Of a stretch of 64,000 bases of DNA, positions 11,062-22,641 are shown piece by piece (position 1 is the stretch's first letter; every line of letters begins with the position of its first letter). The notes beneath the pieces were generated by a model. The model worked only from the letters and a program-made list of their open reading frames with translations, ran no database searches and was not told where the DNA came from. This DNA comes from Molossus alvarezi. Taxonomy: Eukaryota; Chordata; Mammalia; Chiroptera; Molossidae. The stretch is taken from assembly GCA_037176705.1 (NCBI GenBank), contig CM073885.1, forward strand, positions 163,856,290 through 163,920,289, given 5' to 3'. The position numbers and the translations under genes are program-made.

Positions 11062-12719
11062 CTGCAAAACAAGAAAGACAAAGCAGAGATAATACAAAGG
11101 AAGTCTGGGCAAATTAATTGGATCTGAGATGGAAAAGCAGCACATTGTGCTTCAGGTTTGATTAGATTAGATATCCAAAGAATAAAGGGTTTATCTTTAC
11201 AAGGTATATTTGGCATAATTTTACTGACAAAGTGCATATAATGCAAGTATTTGAAATATGTTCAGGAACTTTTCAGTTACATTGACTAGCTAACATAATA
11301 GTATATGGTCAGATTAGTGATAGATTGCACTGTTATTAATTGCCCTGAGAGGCAGTGAGAAGAGAGAAAGATGCTTTCTGTTACAGCGTGCTTTATGGGG
11401 CTATTGTCAGGCCCAGATGTGGCAGAGAAATTATGGCTGCCATACAATTTACTGCTTCCCATTAGCCTCTTCTCTCAAATAGAAGTATCTTTTGAAGAAA
11501 TCCTCATCCCCCACCTTTTTAAAGGCAGTCATTTCCATCTTAACCATAACAAGGAACTGTTGAGTTCACCCCATCCTAACCCCAAAGGTACTTAATTAGT
11601 AAGAACTGAACTAACAACAGTGGAGGGTGGAGCAGGAAGGGCAGGCTCATAACTGGAAGCTTGACCTTCGATAATCAAATTCAACAGCATTGGGAAAGGC
11701 TGCTCACCCATGGACATTTCCAAGGGTTGTTAGTATTTGTCGTTGTCATCTTTCTGCAATATCTATACAGGCTTAAAAATTGTTCTATTTTATATAAAAT
11801 TAGTTGTTGTTCAGAGATATTACTTTCCTCATAATAATGGTCATTTTAATCACCTCAGATACATTCTTTATGATTTCTCCACCTAAATGGTATCCAAAGA
11901 GGCATCCATATCTTTCTCATTTTACACATAAATGTTTAAACTCAGACATCTGTTTTATCTAACCTGGTAGTTCTAAAAATCAGAAGACATAAATAAACTT
12001 GGAGGCTTGTATTTTTTCCCTAGCATTCCTAAGTCAACAGTATCTGAAATAAGAGACAGAATATTTATTTCCAACCTAATTATTACTGGTAATGTTTTAT
12101 CATAGAAAGTAATTTAAAAGCCAAATGATTCTTCTGCTTAATTTAGGACTAGCAGTACTTTCTTAATGGAAACAATCAACTTACACATTTCTACTTTATA
12201 TTGCCTTTGCAAAACTGCCTTTAGCTCTGTAATGTGTGGAGATAAGAAATAGAAGATTCTTGATTCTCACTGATTTTTAAGGAAGGAAAAAGAAAGAGTA
12301 ATGAAAAATAATGCAATGAATTGTTTCCAGGATTGGAAGAAACTTGAAAATCCATCTAGTTCAATAATCACCTGATGTTAAAATTCTCTCTTTAATAGCC
12401 TCCCCACACCCCTTCAAAAAGTTCTCTTCCAATTCATCCCAACACCCACCGCAATCTCTTTGACTTCTCTTACAAACCAATGACCAGGATGATCATGTAA
12501 TTTATTATCCAAATTTAGACACTAGGGAGCAGTAAGAATAATAATGCTGGAACAATAGGCATAAAATGGGATGGTTCCATCCAGGCAAAGCAGTCTGGAT
12601 GGTCTTCCTCCTAGAGAATGGCCTTTCTGTAGCTATATCCAGTGGAGATTTTAGTGCCTGTACAAGTGATCTGTCAGTACTTGATTCTGATGACTTCATT
12701 CTTCTTAAAACTTTCCCAT
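11062..12719. other. No gene seen
   Basis: AT-rich sequence next to the CLVS1-like exon. The first few hundred bases may be intron copied along with the exon. Nothing else recognisable. Confidence 0.5.
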
Positions 12720-14020
12720 CCTCCCACTCTTTTCTGTGACTCAAGAATATTCTCTTAGCTTTCTGTCCTTTCCTGCTCAGTCATCTTTTCTGTGCTCACT
12801 GCTTCAATGTGATGTTTTCCAGGCCCCTTTGGTCTCCAGGATTTGACTATTTTACTTGGATAACTCCAGTCCATAGCTCTCTCCTGATCTTCAGGCCACA
12901 TATTCAGCTGCCTACTGAACACCTCCACGGAGATGCCCCACAGGCACCACAGACTCAGTATGTTCAAAACTGAACTAATCATACTTCCTTCTAAATTTGC
13001 TCCTCCACCTCCATCTCTTAGTAACTGACATCATCTTCTGTACAGTGTCCCACACTAGAAACCTGGGAGTCAGCTATTATTTCACCCTCGGCGTTACTAC
13101 CTACTTCTAGACAATCACTTCCATAGTGTTTCTCAGATCTTCCCATTATTTCCCATCCATTCTCACTGCCTTTGTTGGACCACATTGCCCCTCACCTGCT
13201 TAGTACTGCAACCATCTTCCATGGTGCCCTTGATGCCAGCCTCACCTTTTCCATTCTATCCTCTGTATTACAACTGAAATCTGCTCATATCACTCCTTGA
13301 TTCACTTCAATCAACAGTAACCAATTGTGCCTGGCTGGTGTGGCTCAGTGGTGGAGCGTCAACCCATGAACCAAGAGGTCACTGGTTTGATTCCTGGTCA
13401 GGGCACATGCCCAGGTTGTGGGCCCGATCCCCAGTGGGGGACATGCAGGAAGTGGCCAATCAATGTTCTCTCTTATCAATGTTTCTATCTCTCTCTTCCT
13501 CTTTCTTTCTCTCTCTCTAAAATCAATAAAAAAATAAATAGTTACAGTTGTCCTAGGATAAAGTATAAATCTAGGTAACATGGTTTATAAGACCCTTTAT
13601 CATCTGGTCCCTACTTGTCACCATTCAACCACGTAGCACACTGAGCCACAGCAGTTTTTTCTCATTTCTATGGGCCCTGGAAAAGTTGCTCTCTCTGCCT
13701 ACAATGACCACTGGTCAACTCCTCTTTGCCCTTTGGGCATCATCCTGGAGATTGTGTTCTCCAAGAAGCCCTTACTGATCTTCAAGGTCATGAGTAGCTC
13801 CAAAGCTCCTACCACAACCCACTTTACCATCTCTTCCCTCTCTCCCTCTTTTCTCCAAACTCCTTGCAGAGGAGAGCTGGGTTTCATTCATCTGTGTATC
13901 TTTAATAAAGTCCCTGGTCAGCTTCATGAGCAGATGTTTTGTGGTGTTCACCTCCCATTCTTGGTGCCTGGAAAAGGGCCTGTCACAGAGTAGGTGCTCA
14001 GTGAATATACAGAGAATAAA
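12720..14020 (+). repeat. Long L2 LINE remnant with Ves insertion
   Basis: Extended L2 similarity on the plus strand: 'atgttcaaaactgaactaat', 'gaaacctgggagtcagctat', 'cagatcttcccattatttcc', 'tatcactccttgattcactt' and the 3' end 'cagagtaggtgctcagtgaa' followed by 'aataaataaa'. A Ves SINE at 13329-13540 interrupts it. Open frames on both strands (for example 13670-13993) are chance readings of L2. Confidence 0.7.
13329..13540 (+). mobile_element. Ves SINE in L2
   Basis: Plus-strand Ves of the 'accaagaggtcactggtttg' subtype with 'ccccagtgggggacatgcag', CT-rich body and 'aaaatcaataaaaaa' tail. It lacks the 'cctcaggtgagga' tail block, as is usual for this subtype here. Flanks (agtaaccaattgt / agttacagttgt) may be a worn TSD. 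Confidence 0.88.
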
Positions 14021-14809
14021 TAAATAAAATACTCAAAATGTTGTTTCAGTGTTTTTTCCTTTCATTTGGGTACACCAAGGACCCAGTGAGGACACTGCAG
14101 CTAATTTTTCATTTCCTCTCATTTAAAAAGTCTTTTGTTCTCTGGGAGAACTTAGCCTGGGCACATTTGACTTAAGGTCATCACCCCTGGAAGTACGCTG
14201 GGTGATGTGCACAGTTCCAAGCCATGGTGCAGAGTACTTAGAATAGTACTGGCTTGCCCCTTGCAGAAGATTTAAAGCTGTTGGGAGTATGTTACTTACT
14301 TTGCAGTTCAGGGAGCTCAACAATGTTTTTGAGATAAATTACTATGGGTTCAAGGGGGGAGTTGAGTTTGCATTTTTCATGGCCTGCTTCCACACATAGC
14401 TGTGCCTCCAATCTATAATATCAGAAATAAATTTTCTTCAATCTATATCTTTATTCTGTGCTCAGCATACAGTGGAAGCATCTGGGGAGATTATCCAAAC
14501 CAGGGTAACTGGGTTTCATACTTAAGATGAAATAGATATTTTTTATTAAAGAAAAATTATTTATTTCAGAAGTCTGAATAGACTGTTACTTAAATAACAA
14601 CTTCAACTGATAATATTTAAGGCACTAAAAATACTATGCTATGTAAGAATGTTCTCCAGAATGTAGCATTTTCAATTGACTGCACTCTTTAGTTCAAGTG
14701 AAGAAGTTGCTTCTCATTTAACTTTTCTGAATTGGTCAAACAAGTATAAAAAGATACATTATACATGGTATCAATCACATAAGTAGTTTTCTGTCCTGGA
14801 GCCATTAAT
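14021..14809. other. No gene seen
   Basis: No recognisable repeat or exon. The minus frame at 14123-14323 is short and unrecognised. Confidence 0.45.
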
Positions 14810-15062
14810 AATAATAATAGCTATAATGTATTATTTATTATAACTATGTTTATTATGTCCGAGATACTTACATACTCTTCTTTTATATGGCACATTATTT
14901 AATATTGTCAACATTTTTTAGATGAAGAGTCTGAACCATGGAGAGGTTAAATAAATGACTTTCCCAAGCTTACACAGCTACTAAAAAGAAGAAACTGGGT
15001 TTAAGCCCAAGTGACCTTTCTCCAGTCCCATGCTTTTTACTACTATGCTCTTTGGCCTCTTG
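14810..15062 (+). repeat. MIR SINE remnant
   Basis: Plus-strand MIR: 'taatagctataatgtattat', then 'atgaagagtctgaaccatgg', 'agaggttaaataaatgactt', 'cacagctactaaaaag' and 'tttttactactatgctctt'. The order matches the MIR consensus, about 250 bp, diverged. Confidence 0.75.
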
Positions 15063-16389
15063 TGTATAGCAGAGAAGTTCTCACATTCACTACTTAAGAC
15101 CTATGTTACCTTCAGAAAGACCTTTCCTGTCAGAGCCTCACTCTCCTTCCCTAAAATCCATTTCAAATTTACCATTCCAGAAACTTAACCATGCCTAAGG
15201 GTTAGCAAGACATACATAGGTAGCCTAACACCATAACTTACAAATGTCCAGTTATCATCATGTCTTCTTTTTTTCATCAAAAGACGACTGAAACTATTTA
15301 AACCTTAACTACCTATGCTTTTTCCAGGTATTACAAATTTTTTCTCTCTCTTTATGTATTTTCCTTTACCTAAAATGCCAGATCAATGGCCCCATCATTC
15401 TATTTGAAGAGTTGATACTTTGGCATGACCATCAGAGTGTCAAGCATGACCTGGGCATTGAAATGTGCTTGCTAACCAAAAAGAACCCTTTAGGCAGATT
15501 TGTGTGAGCTTCAGAAACCATCTCTCCCATTGATGGTTGGGTCCCGAGTGTTTTTTTTTTTTACTTAGGGATTGTTCCAAATACATGGAAAATAGCTCAT
15601 CACACCCTCTGAGGAGCCCAAGGTAGAAACTAACTTCTACTTCTAATCCATGCTTTTTTTTAATAAAATGGAAATTTAGTTAGTGGTATTTTTGTATAAG
15701 CAAGAGGAAAGATGAGTTTCCACATGATGATATTTAAAAGCATGACATCTATAAATTCACAAGTCATACTTCATCTCGTTTCCATCAGAAAAAAATTTAT
15801 TTGTATATTTTCTTGTTCAGAATTGTCTTAGGAATGTGTACATTTTTGAGTGCGCACACACACACACACCTATAAACACACACACTAATACGTATTTATC
15901 AACCAAAGAAGTCTGGGTTTAAAAAAAAGTAATTTGAAAAGTATATTAATTCAAATAAAATCTATTTTGTAATCTATTATTCTCATTTATTTTATTGTCT
16001 TCAAAAACACACATTAAGTATAGTGAGAAGCAATCAGAATAATAACCACACCTTGTCTACAATTATGCATGTGTGTATATATTATTTCAAAGCATTTTCT
16101 GTCAATTATTTTTTTTTATTGTTTCAATAATCCTGCAATTTGTAGAAGAAAGATTATTCCCTGGAAGATGCTTAGGATGGATTGTGTGGAATAATGTAAG
16201 TAAAAGTGCTTTGAAAATGACCAGATCCATTTCACATTTTATATTTACTGTGATATTCTTGTTGATATAATTATTTTGTTGTCGCCAGGTAAATAAAAGG
16301 ATATTGAGGCCCAGAACAGCTAAGCATTTGGCTTAAAGTTGTATAATAAGCTGGTATTAAAGTTGTAGGAAATGTAAACAAACGAGTAT
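15063..16389. other. No gene; short CA run
   Basis: Unique AT-rich DNA. A short (CA)n lies at about 15853-15870. MIR-like traces near 16300-16375 ('attgaggcccagaacagcta') are too weak to place. Confidence 0.45.
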
Positions 16390-16490
16390 TCCTTCACTGC
16401 TTGTTATGTGCCTAGGGCTTTGATGTTATATGAACTAATCTCTACACCAACCCTTTAAACTAAATTATTATTTAGTAGATGAAAGGATAA
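16390..16490 (+). repeat. MIR fragment
   Basis: 'cactgcttgttatgtgccta' followed by 'tatgaactaatctctacacc' and 'accctttaaactaaattatt' matches the central part of MIR on the plus strand. Truncated on both sides. Confidence 0.5.
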
Positions 16491-16620
16491 ATCTGATAAA
16501 CCGAAGAGCTGATATGCATATATGCATAACCAATGGACACAGACAACAGTATCAGTGGGGGGAAAAAGGAGGAACATCTGTAATACTTCCAACAATAAAG
16601 AAAAACATTTTTAAAAGAGA
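16490..16620 (+). repeat. L1 3' end fragment
   Basis: 'aaccaatggacacagacaac', a G-run, 'gaggaacatctgtaatactt' and 'caacaataaagaaaaa' match the 3' end of bat L1 copies. The same end is seen at about 49920-50045 in this window. Heavily 5'-truncated. Confidence 0.7.
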
Positions 16621-17099
16621 TAAATCTGAGAAAACATTTTAAAAAGGGATAAATCTGAAATCTAGATAGATTAAGTATAACTGGAAAAACAAAGATTTAT
16701 ACCCAAGCCTACCTGATCCAAAACTCTTATTCTGTCCATGACCTAAAGAATAGATTCTTTGTCTACACACCATCCTGAGTACCAGTGTCCTCATAATCCC
16801 TCAGGCACACACCCACACCCTACCCATCCTAGGAAGGATTATTCAAGGGATGCTATAAAACTGACCAATTGCGAGAGGAAAGAGTATTATTGTCATGACC
16901 AGAAAGATACAACCTATAAAGCCTAAATATTGTTTTGAATATGGAAACACCAATAAAAAATTAACAATACTTCAAATATGTATTGCTTCTGGGTGTTCTT
17001 GGTAATGCAAAGAACAATTTTCAGGACGTATACTTTAAATTAGGTTAACCTTATGGCTTTTCACCTTTCTAAAAATCTCACTTCAAATTGTTTTCAACA

Positions 17100-17153
<54 letters not shown>

Positions 17154-18048
17154 TCCCTTAGGAATGCTGAAATGAATTTTTATACTGAACAAAATAAAAT
17201 TGGATGCTGCCGATACACCTAGACCAAAACTAAAAATCACAGTGATCAAATTTGAAATATTTTTTGAAAAATGATATGCTTCCTTACTGCTAGTGAAGCC
17301 TACCTGGAAATCTTAGAGGTCAGTTAATTTCAACATTCTTTGGTGCTGACCAGTAAGAAGTCTTTTTCAAATGGTGAATTTGAGATTGACCATTAGGGCT
17401 TGTGGGACTTCTCTGAATAAGTGCTGGCAGAGGTATATAAGCCCTGTGAGTAACAAATTGGTTCCCAAACCACTGACTTTTATCAACCATTAGCCAACTT
17501 GCAGATATAAACTGTCTGTACCAGGGGCATAGAAAGTAGTCTGGAAAGATAAAGGGGAGACCTTTAATTATCTAAAAGTGTAGAGGAACCAGAATTTAGT
17601 CCCTGGCTCACAGTCAACTTTCCATCACAATTAGCTCAGTACTTAGGCTTATCCTTGTCACATAAATATTCATTGTATAGACACCCTGGGTGCCCTTTAT
17701 AATAGAAACTAAACATATAGTCATCTGCTCCCATTTGTTCTTGCTCTTAACAATGATTAAAAGTAAATTGAAATGAGTTTCATCAGAGTAGAAACACTGA
17801 GAACTTCTACCCAAAATAGATGCCAGATCAGAATTAGAACTTGAATAAAGTTAACGTATTTGACAGAGGAATTCTAGTGTCCTGAGTTCTAACAATTTAT
17901 AAAACGTGTATTCTTTTAGTTTGCTTTGGGACAGATAATGCCAAGAGTTGAAGGCAAAGACAACTTGTAAGAAAGGTGTGGGTTTGTTTGCCTGCCACCT
18001 CACTATATTAAGTAGAAAGTTTTAAATTAAAGAATTATTTAGACTCTA
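16621..18048. other. No gene; long TA microsatellite
   Basis: A near-pure (TA)n of about 45 bp lies at 17102-17146. The rest is unique AT-rich sequence. Confidence 0.6.
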
Positions 18049-18240
18049 TTTTTTTTATTGATTTTAAACAGAGAGAGACGGAGAGTGGGAGAAAGAAACA
18101 CATTGATTGATTGCCTTCTGTACGCACCCTGACCGGAGATTGAACCCACAACCTGCGTATGTGCCCTAACTGGGAATAAAACATGCAACCTTTCCATGTA
18201 TAGGATGGCACCCAACCAAATGAACCACACCGGCCAGGGC
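18049..18240 (-). mobile_element. Ves SINE, first of an adjacent pair
   Basis: Minus-strand Ves with 'ttttattgattttaaacaga' tail side, GA-rich block, 'cattgattgattgcc' and head end 'ccacaccggccagggc'. A second Ves inserted immediately at its head end. Open frames at 18039-18485 cross both elements and are not genes. Confidence 0.85.
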
Positions 18241-18253
18241 TGGAGTGTTTTTT

Positions 18254-18497
18254 GTTGTTGTTTGTTTTTTATCCTCACCCGAGGACATTTTTCCATTTTT
18301 TGTTCAGGTAGAGTGGGAGGAAGAGAGAGAGAGAAACATCGATGTGAAAGGGACACATCGAGTGGCTGCCACCCACATGACCCAACCAGGACTGGGGACA
18401 AACTGCAACCGAGGTACGTGCCCTTAGCGGGAATCGAACCCGGGTCTCTCTGTACCTCAGGCCCAGGCTCTAACCACTGAGCCAAACCGGACAGGGC
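18254..18497 (-). mobile_element. Ves SINE inserted at the edge of another Ves
   Basis: Full-length minus-strand Ves with 'atcctcacccgaggacattt' tail block and head end 'aaccggacagggc'. TSD 'tggagtgtttttt' at 18241-18253 and from 18498 shows it landed one or two bases beyond the older copy. Confidence 0.9.
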
Positions 18498-18511
18498 TGG
18501 AGTGTTTTTTT

Positions 18512-19029
18512 ATGCCATTAAACTATCCTCATAAGAAGTCATTTGAATTCAATGTCCCAATTTTAAAAACGCATTCATTGTGCTTCTTTGCAGTATCAGT
18601 GGGAGTAGAAGAAAGAAAAACAATTGTTAAGAATAAACTCTTTTTGAGGGAGAGAGTCTGAAAGACTGTAAGAAAGGCAGGGATTACCCAAAGGTGACCA
18701 CTAAGCCCACTTGCCCCCTTTTCCACTCAGTGGTTTTCCCAGCACATCTTTGAGACTCTTCTCCTAGATGTGACTGGGCAGATGAGGGCAGCAGGTACTG
18801 AGCTAAGAAAACTGCCTGGTGAAGGGAAGCCCAGCAGCAGGATGTGCATGAGTGAGGTGGGAGGAGACGGGCTGTTCGTATAACCTCTTCCCCAACCAGA
18901 GCTATGATTTCTGAGGTATTATTGCCTCAGAACATGTAATGGCTTCTGTTTTGCTGTAGTGTGTGTACCATTATTTAATAAGACATAAGATGGCAATGTT
19001 AAAAAAAAAAGAAAGAAAACTGTTCTTTG
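18512..19029. other. No gene seen
   Basis: Unique sequence; the 65-codon minus frame 18529-18726 is unrecognised. Confidence 0.45.
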
Positions 19030-19190
19030 TCTTTGCTTCCAAAAGTATGGTCTGTGAATCAGCAGTATCAGTAGCACCTAGGAGTTTGTTAGGAATACAG
19101 ACTGTCAGGACCCAGACCTGCTAAACAGGTAGCTGAATCCCCCAGCAATATGTATGCGCGTTAATGTCTGGGAAGCAATAGTCTAAAGGG
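19030..19190 (+). repeat. MER5A-like hAT-Charlie MITE
   Basis: 'tccaaaagtatggtctgtga', 'atcagtagcacctaggagtt', 'tgttaggaatacagactgtc' and 'cccagacctgctaaacagg' match MER5A, an ancient non-autonomous hAT element. The right end is worn. Confidence 0.7.
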
Positions 19191-19215
19191 TTTATAATGA
19201 ATCAAAGGGGTTGAG

Positions 19216-19574
19216 TGACCTGTCCTGCAGGTCGAACAACGAGGACTCTAGAGGGGGAGTGAGGATGAGGAGGGACAAGAGACACGAGAAATGGAGACAA
19301 GACAGGAGTCTGATCAAGTCTCATTTATTCAGGGGGAGTTCACGCAATATATAGGGGGAAAACAGGTGAAACAGTTAATGAGTATCCCACCTGAAGCCAA
19401 CTCCAGCAAATACCCCAGGTGGAACAAATAAGCAAAGAATGGAGTAAACAATTATCTAGAGGAATGCAGGCACTGCACCCAGAGAGGCACTGCAGGCAGA
19501 GAGACCCCGCCCTGGGGCCGGAGACAGCAGAGCAGACTTTAACAAGATGGATACCATGCAAATGGTCTCCCACA
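19216..19574 (-). mobile_element. Solo LTR, class II-like, 6-bp TSD
   Basis: On the minus strand this 359-bp block begins TGTGGGAGACC and ends CAGGTCA, so it has TG...CA ends. The flanking 6-bp TSD GTTGAG (19210-19215 and 19575-19580) is perfect. Inside are a TATA box ('cctatatattgc', about 19344-19355) and AATAAA (about 19323-19329) followed by about 110 bp of U5. A 6-bp duplication is typical of class II (beta-like) ERVs; the class is an inference. No internal region remains, so it is a solo LTR formed by LTR-LTR recombination. Confidence 0.8.
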
Positions 19575-19580
19575 GTTGAG

Positions 19581-20102
19581 AAGGTAAGTTAATAGTCTGT
19601 GAGGTTAGAGATCACACTGTCTGTGGACAGCAGTGCTATGTTGTCCAAGAAGAGAATAAAAGCACCCAATATGCTCTTTCCTTTTGGAATCTTGGCATTC
19701 ATAGTAGCTTCTCAGATCACCTTGTTTAATTGTTTACACCCATTCACATGCTCTACATACATATCAACCAACAACAACAAGAAAAGGAAAGATGAAGGAA
19801 GCAAAAGAAGGTGAGAGCAAAGAAGGGAGATGAGAAAGAGAAAAAGAAAAAGGAAAGAAAGAAAAATCTCATGTTTTGTTTGTTGTATTTTATTTTGGCC
19901 ACATGTCAGATTAGAGCTCTTTCATTAACAGAGCCTGAGATTTGAATCCCCAACCACCACTCCCCACTGCCATTCCCATGACTTCCCTATTACTGCCTTA
20001 AAAACCACCTAATAATGAGCACTGGATATACTATGTACTTGACACATAGAAAAGTATGGATCTTTACATAAGAACAAAAGGCAAATTGACGTGATGTTAA
20101 TT
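19581..20102. other. No gene seen
   Basis: Purine-rich stretch at about 19770-19865, otherwise nothing recognised. Confidence 0.45.
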
Positions 20103-20327
20103 CAGTGGTTCGCAACCTCCCTAATGCCGCAACCCTTTAATACAGTTCCTCATGTTGTGGTGACCCCCCCACCATAAAATTATTTTTGTTGTTACTTCAT
20201 AACTGTAACTTTGCTACTATTATGAATCACCATCAGGAATATGTGTTTTCTGATGGTCTTAGGCAACCCCTGTGAAAGGGTCATTTGACCCCCAAAGTGG
20301 TCACGGCCCACAGGTTGAGAACCACTG
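20103..20327. mobile_element. SPIN/URR1-like hAT MITE
   Basis: A 225-bp element with inverted ends: left 'cagtggttcgcaacct', right (reverse complement) 'cagtggttctcaacct'. The interior has 'taatacagttcctcatgttg', 'ccataaaattattttt', 'cttcataactgtaac' and 'cctgtgaaagggtcatttg'. These match my memory of rodent URR1 and the SPIN (Space Invaders) hAT MITEs, known for horizontal transfer among tetrapods including Myotis bats. The expected 8-bp TSD is not preserved. It has no coding capacity. Confidence 0.78.
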
Positions 20328-21873
20328 AAAAGGAGACTTGATGGAGATGGTGGTCTTCAAATATCTGAGAATTGCAGATTTGGCTAAAAGGGTCCAGGAA
20401 GCAAGAGTGGATTATCCCAAACACAATGGCTCAGAAGTCAGGAAGAAGAAAATCTCACAGAAAATTATCCTGCCACACAGAAAACTTTCTCTGACACTCC
20501 CTGTCACAGGATAATAGGGCCATAAAGAGGAACTTCATGGGGTCACCTGGCCAGAGAAGACACAAAAAAGGTCTATGAAACATATAACACTTGGGGCTGA
20601 TATTAGGGCTTGTAGACTCATAGCAATTCACATTTTGGATATTTTTCTGAAATAAATTTATTCCAGTGAAATATGGATAAAATGAACCATCATCAAAATT
20701 TGAGGGAAAGGACATAACAAGGCAAAAGGTCTTTCTTGGCAATTTTGAGGGCTATTTCTGGGCTGGTTGCATGTGGCCAAACCGGATGTTTTGCATACCC
20801 ATTTTGCTGTGTTACCTTCTCTGTCTGAGTCACCTTGTAACAGGAAAGCAGAGAGGATCCAAATCTGCCTAAATCCATTTACTAAGGATGGCTGTGTTAT
20901 GAGGGTTTTTATAATGTCACAAATAGACTTCTTAAGATTAATAAAATGTCCCTTTAGAAAGCTTGTAGAAATAAGAAGACACCACCAGTTCTGAAGAGTT
21001 CTGATTCCCACTTTGGGAAATAAAGTACCCCCAGCTTTAGCTTCCATGCTTTTCAAAGGCTATGCCCCTCTGTGAGCATCTCTACAAAGGTACGATACTA
21101 CTCTGCTGGAAAATGTGTTCTGTTCACCTTTAAATTTATTAATAAAATTTAGGAAGTTCTATTATTGAAAATAGCCCTAATATAAAAACAAATTTTTTAA
21201 AGGAAGCCAGGATAGCAGCACTATAAAAGTTAATAAGCTCAGCATAATATTTCAGTCAGAGGAAAGCACTTCTGAGACAGATGCCTGTAAATCTCATCGA
21301 AGCAGCATTGTTTTGAAATTTCCCCAGCCTCAGGAAATTATGTTAAATACAGAATGACAGTGCATTGGAGGTACTGGATTCCTGGCCTGAGTTTCTATTT
21401 CACCAGAACTAGAACTGGCAATATGTGCACTTTTAAAAATTGCCTGGGCTGAACCATTTTTGAATACAGACAAGAAACTTTTTAGAATCTTATTGGTTGA
21501 GGACTTGAAGGGTCCTGTTTACTGTGAATATTACCAATCTAAGTAACTGTATATAGATGACCAAATTTTCTTCTTCTCAAAAATCTGTTTCAGCACATAT
21601 TTTTACTGGTTTTCTTGGTTTAAGTTTAAAATTGAGTGAAACTTAGAGGCAGGTAGAATTATGCCAATGTTTAGTAGCAAGTAACTTTTGACATTAAAGA
21701 AGAGTATTTGGTGTGAATTTTTTCTCAGAACATCTTCCAGAAGATACTTACTTATTTGTGACTATTCTTTATTTTTGAAATGCCTCTAATGATGAGCAAG
21801 CTGGTTTAGACAAAACTTGCTTTCTTGCCTCTTTTTAAAAAGGCAGAATAAATGTATAAGGGTAATTTTTAAA
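20328..21873. other. No gene seen
   Basis: Unique AT-rich sequence. The 132-codon minus frame 20658-21056 and its overlapping frames show no domain I recognise. Confidence 0.45.
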
Positions 21874-22165
21874 TAAACTGTTATAACCCAGTAATTCCCC
21901 ATCTGCTAGAAGAAGGAACCTCTCCTGGGTTCCTTGAACCCGAGTTGTTTTTGCAAAAACTCTTGAAGAGGAAGGTATGCATCAGCCATGACCATGAGCT
22001 TAACTAATCAGGAGATGCCAGACGGGACAATGAGGCATTCAAGGCTGGGGTCTAATAAATGTTAAGAAATATAAAACAAACAACTTGTGCAGTTACTAAC
22101 TGCTGATATCTGCTTCTGTACACGCAGCTTGCTTGCTCTGCTAAACTCTTGAGTAACCCATGTCC

Positions 22166-22173
22166 TATATAAG
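22166..22173 (+). promoter_or_regulatory. LTR TATA box
   Basis: TATATAAG about 76 bp upstream of the AATAAA signal, the normal spacing for a retroviral LTR promoter. The 3' LTR carries the same sequence at 27009-27016. Confidence 0.85.
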
Positions 22174-22241
22174 CAACCCTCCCCCTGAGCTCGGGGCTGC
22201 AGTTCTCCTCTGTGTAGGTTGGCTGCAGTCCCTGCGCAGGT

Positions 22242-22247
22242 AATAAA
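22242..22247 (+). terminator. LTR polyadenylation signal
   Basis: AATAAA in the R region of the 5' LTR; the functional copy for transcript ends would be its twin at 27085-27090 in the 3' LTR. The single LTR difference lies four bases downstream. Confidence 0.85.
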
Positions 22248-22309
22248 GCTCCTAATATTCAAAATTACTTGATGTCTGAGTGAGGATGACTCTCCTGGGT
22301 TACAACATT

Positions 22310-22325
22310 TGGAGGCCCCAGCGAG
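22310..22325 (+). promoter_or_regulatory. Primer-binding site, tRNA-Thr type
   Basis: Two bases after the LTR comes TGGAGGCCCCAGCGAG. By memory this is complementary to the 3' end of a tRNA-Thr (UGU anticodon type, ending ...CUCGCUGGGGCCU-CCA) over all 16 bases. It matches tRNA-Pro and tRNA-Gln less well. A putative splice donor (ctgg/gtaag, GT at 22466-22467) follows in the leader. Confidence 0.75.
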
Positions 22326-22641
22326 ATCAGCCGCGAGGTCCCCCTTTTCCGTGGGGTCGACCTCCTCAGACTACGCGGAGGGCTGCCTCCTCGCCCTCCG
22401 CACCTACATTCGTTCTGGCTTTGATTCGGCTAATTCAGACTAAGACTTCAGCCTCGAGGATCTGGGTAAGGGACTTCCCCTTCCATCTGTTTTCTGTTCG
22501 GTAGCTCCGGAGCGTTCTGGGATTGTTGCGGGCGGGACGCCGCTCAACCGCACTTCCCCCTCAGGGTCGGGACGCCGACTCTTGACCTGGGAAACCGGTG
22601 GGTTTCCATCTGTTCTGAAATTGGTACCAATCTGTTTTAAT

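Larger units (their letters stand above)
21879..22307 (+). repeat. 5' LTR of the provirus
   Basis: 429 bp, TG at 21879 and CA at 22306-22307. It contains TATATAAG at 22166-22173 and AATAAA at 22242-22247, placing U3, R and U5 in normal order. Matches the 3' LTR except at 22251. Confidence 0.95.

Noticed and set aside
20095..20335. 8-bp target duplication of the hAT MITE
   Set aside because: The eight bases on each side (tgttaatt, aaaaggag) do not match, so no TSD is claimed.
22062..22262. 66-codon minus frame repeated identically at 26905-27105
   Set aside because: It is part of both LTRs; the repetition reflects LTR duplication.
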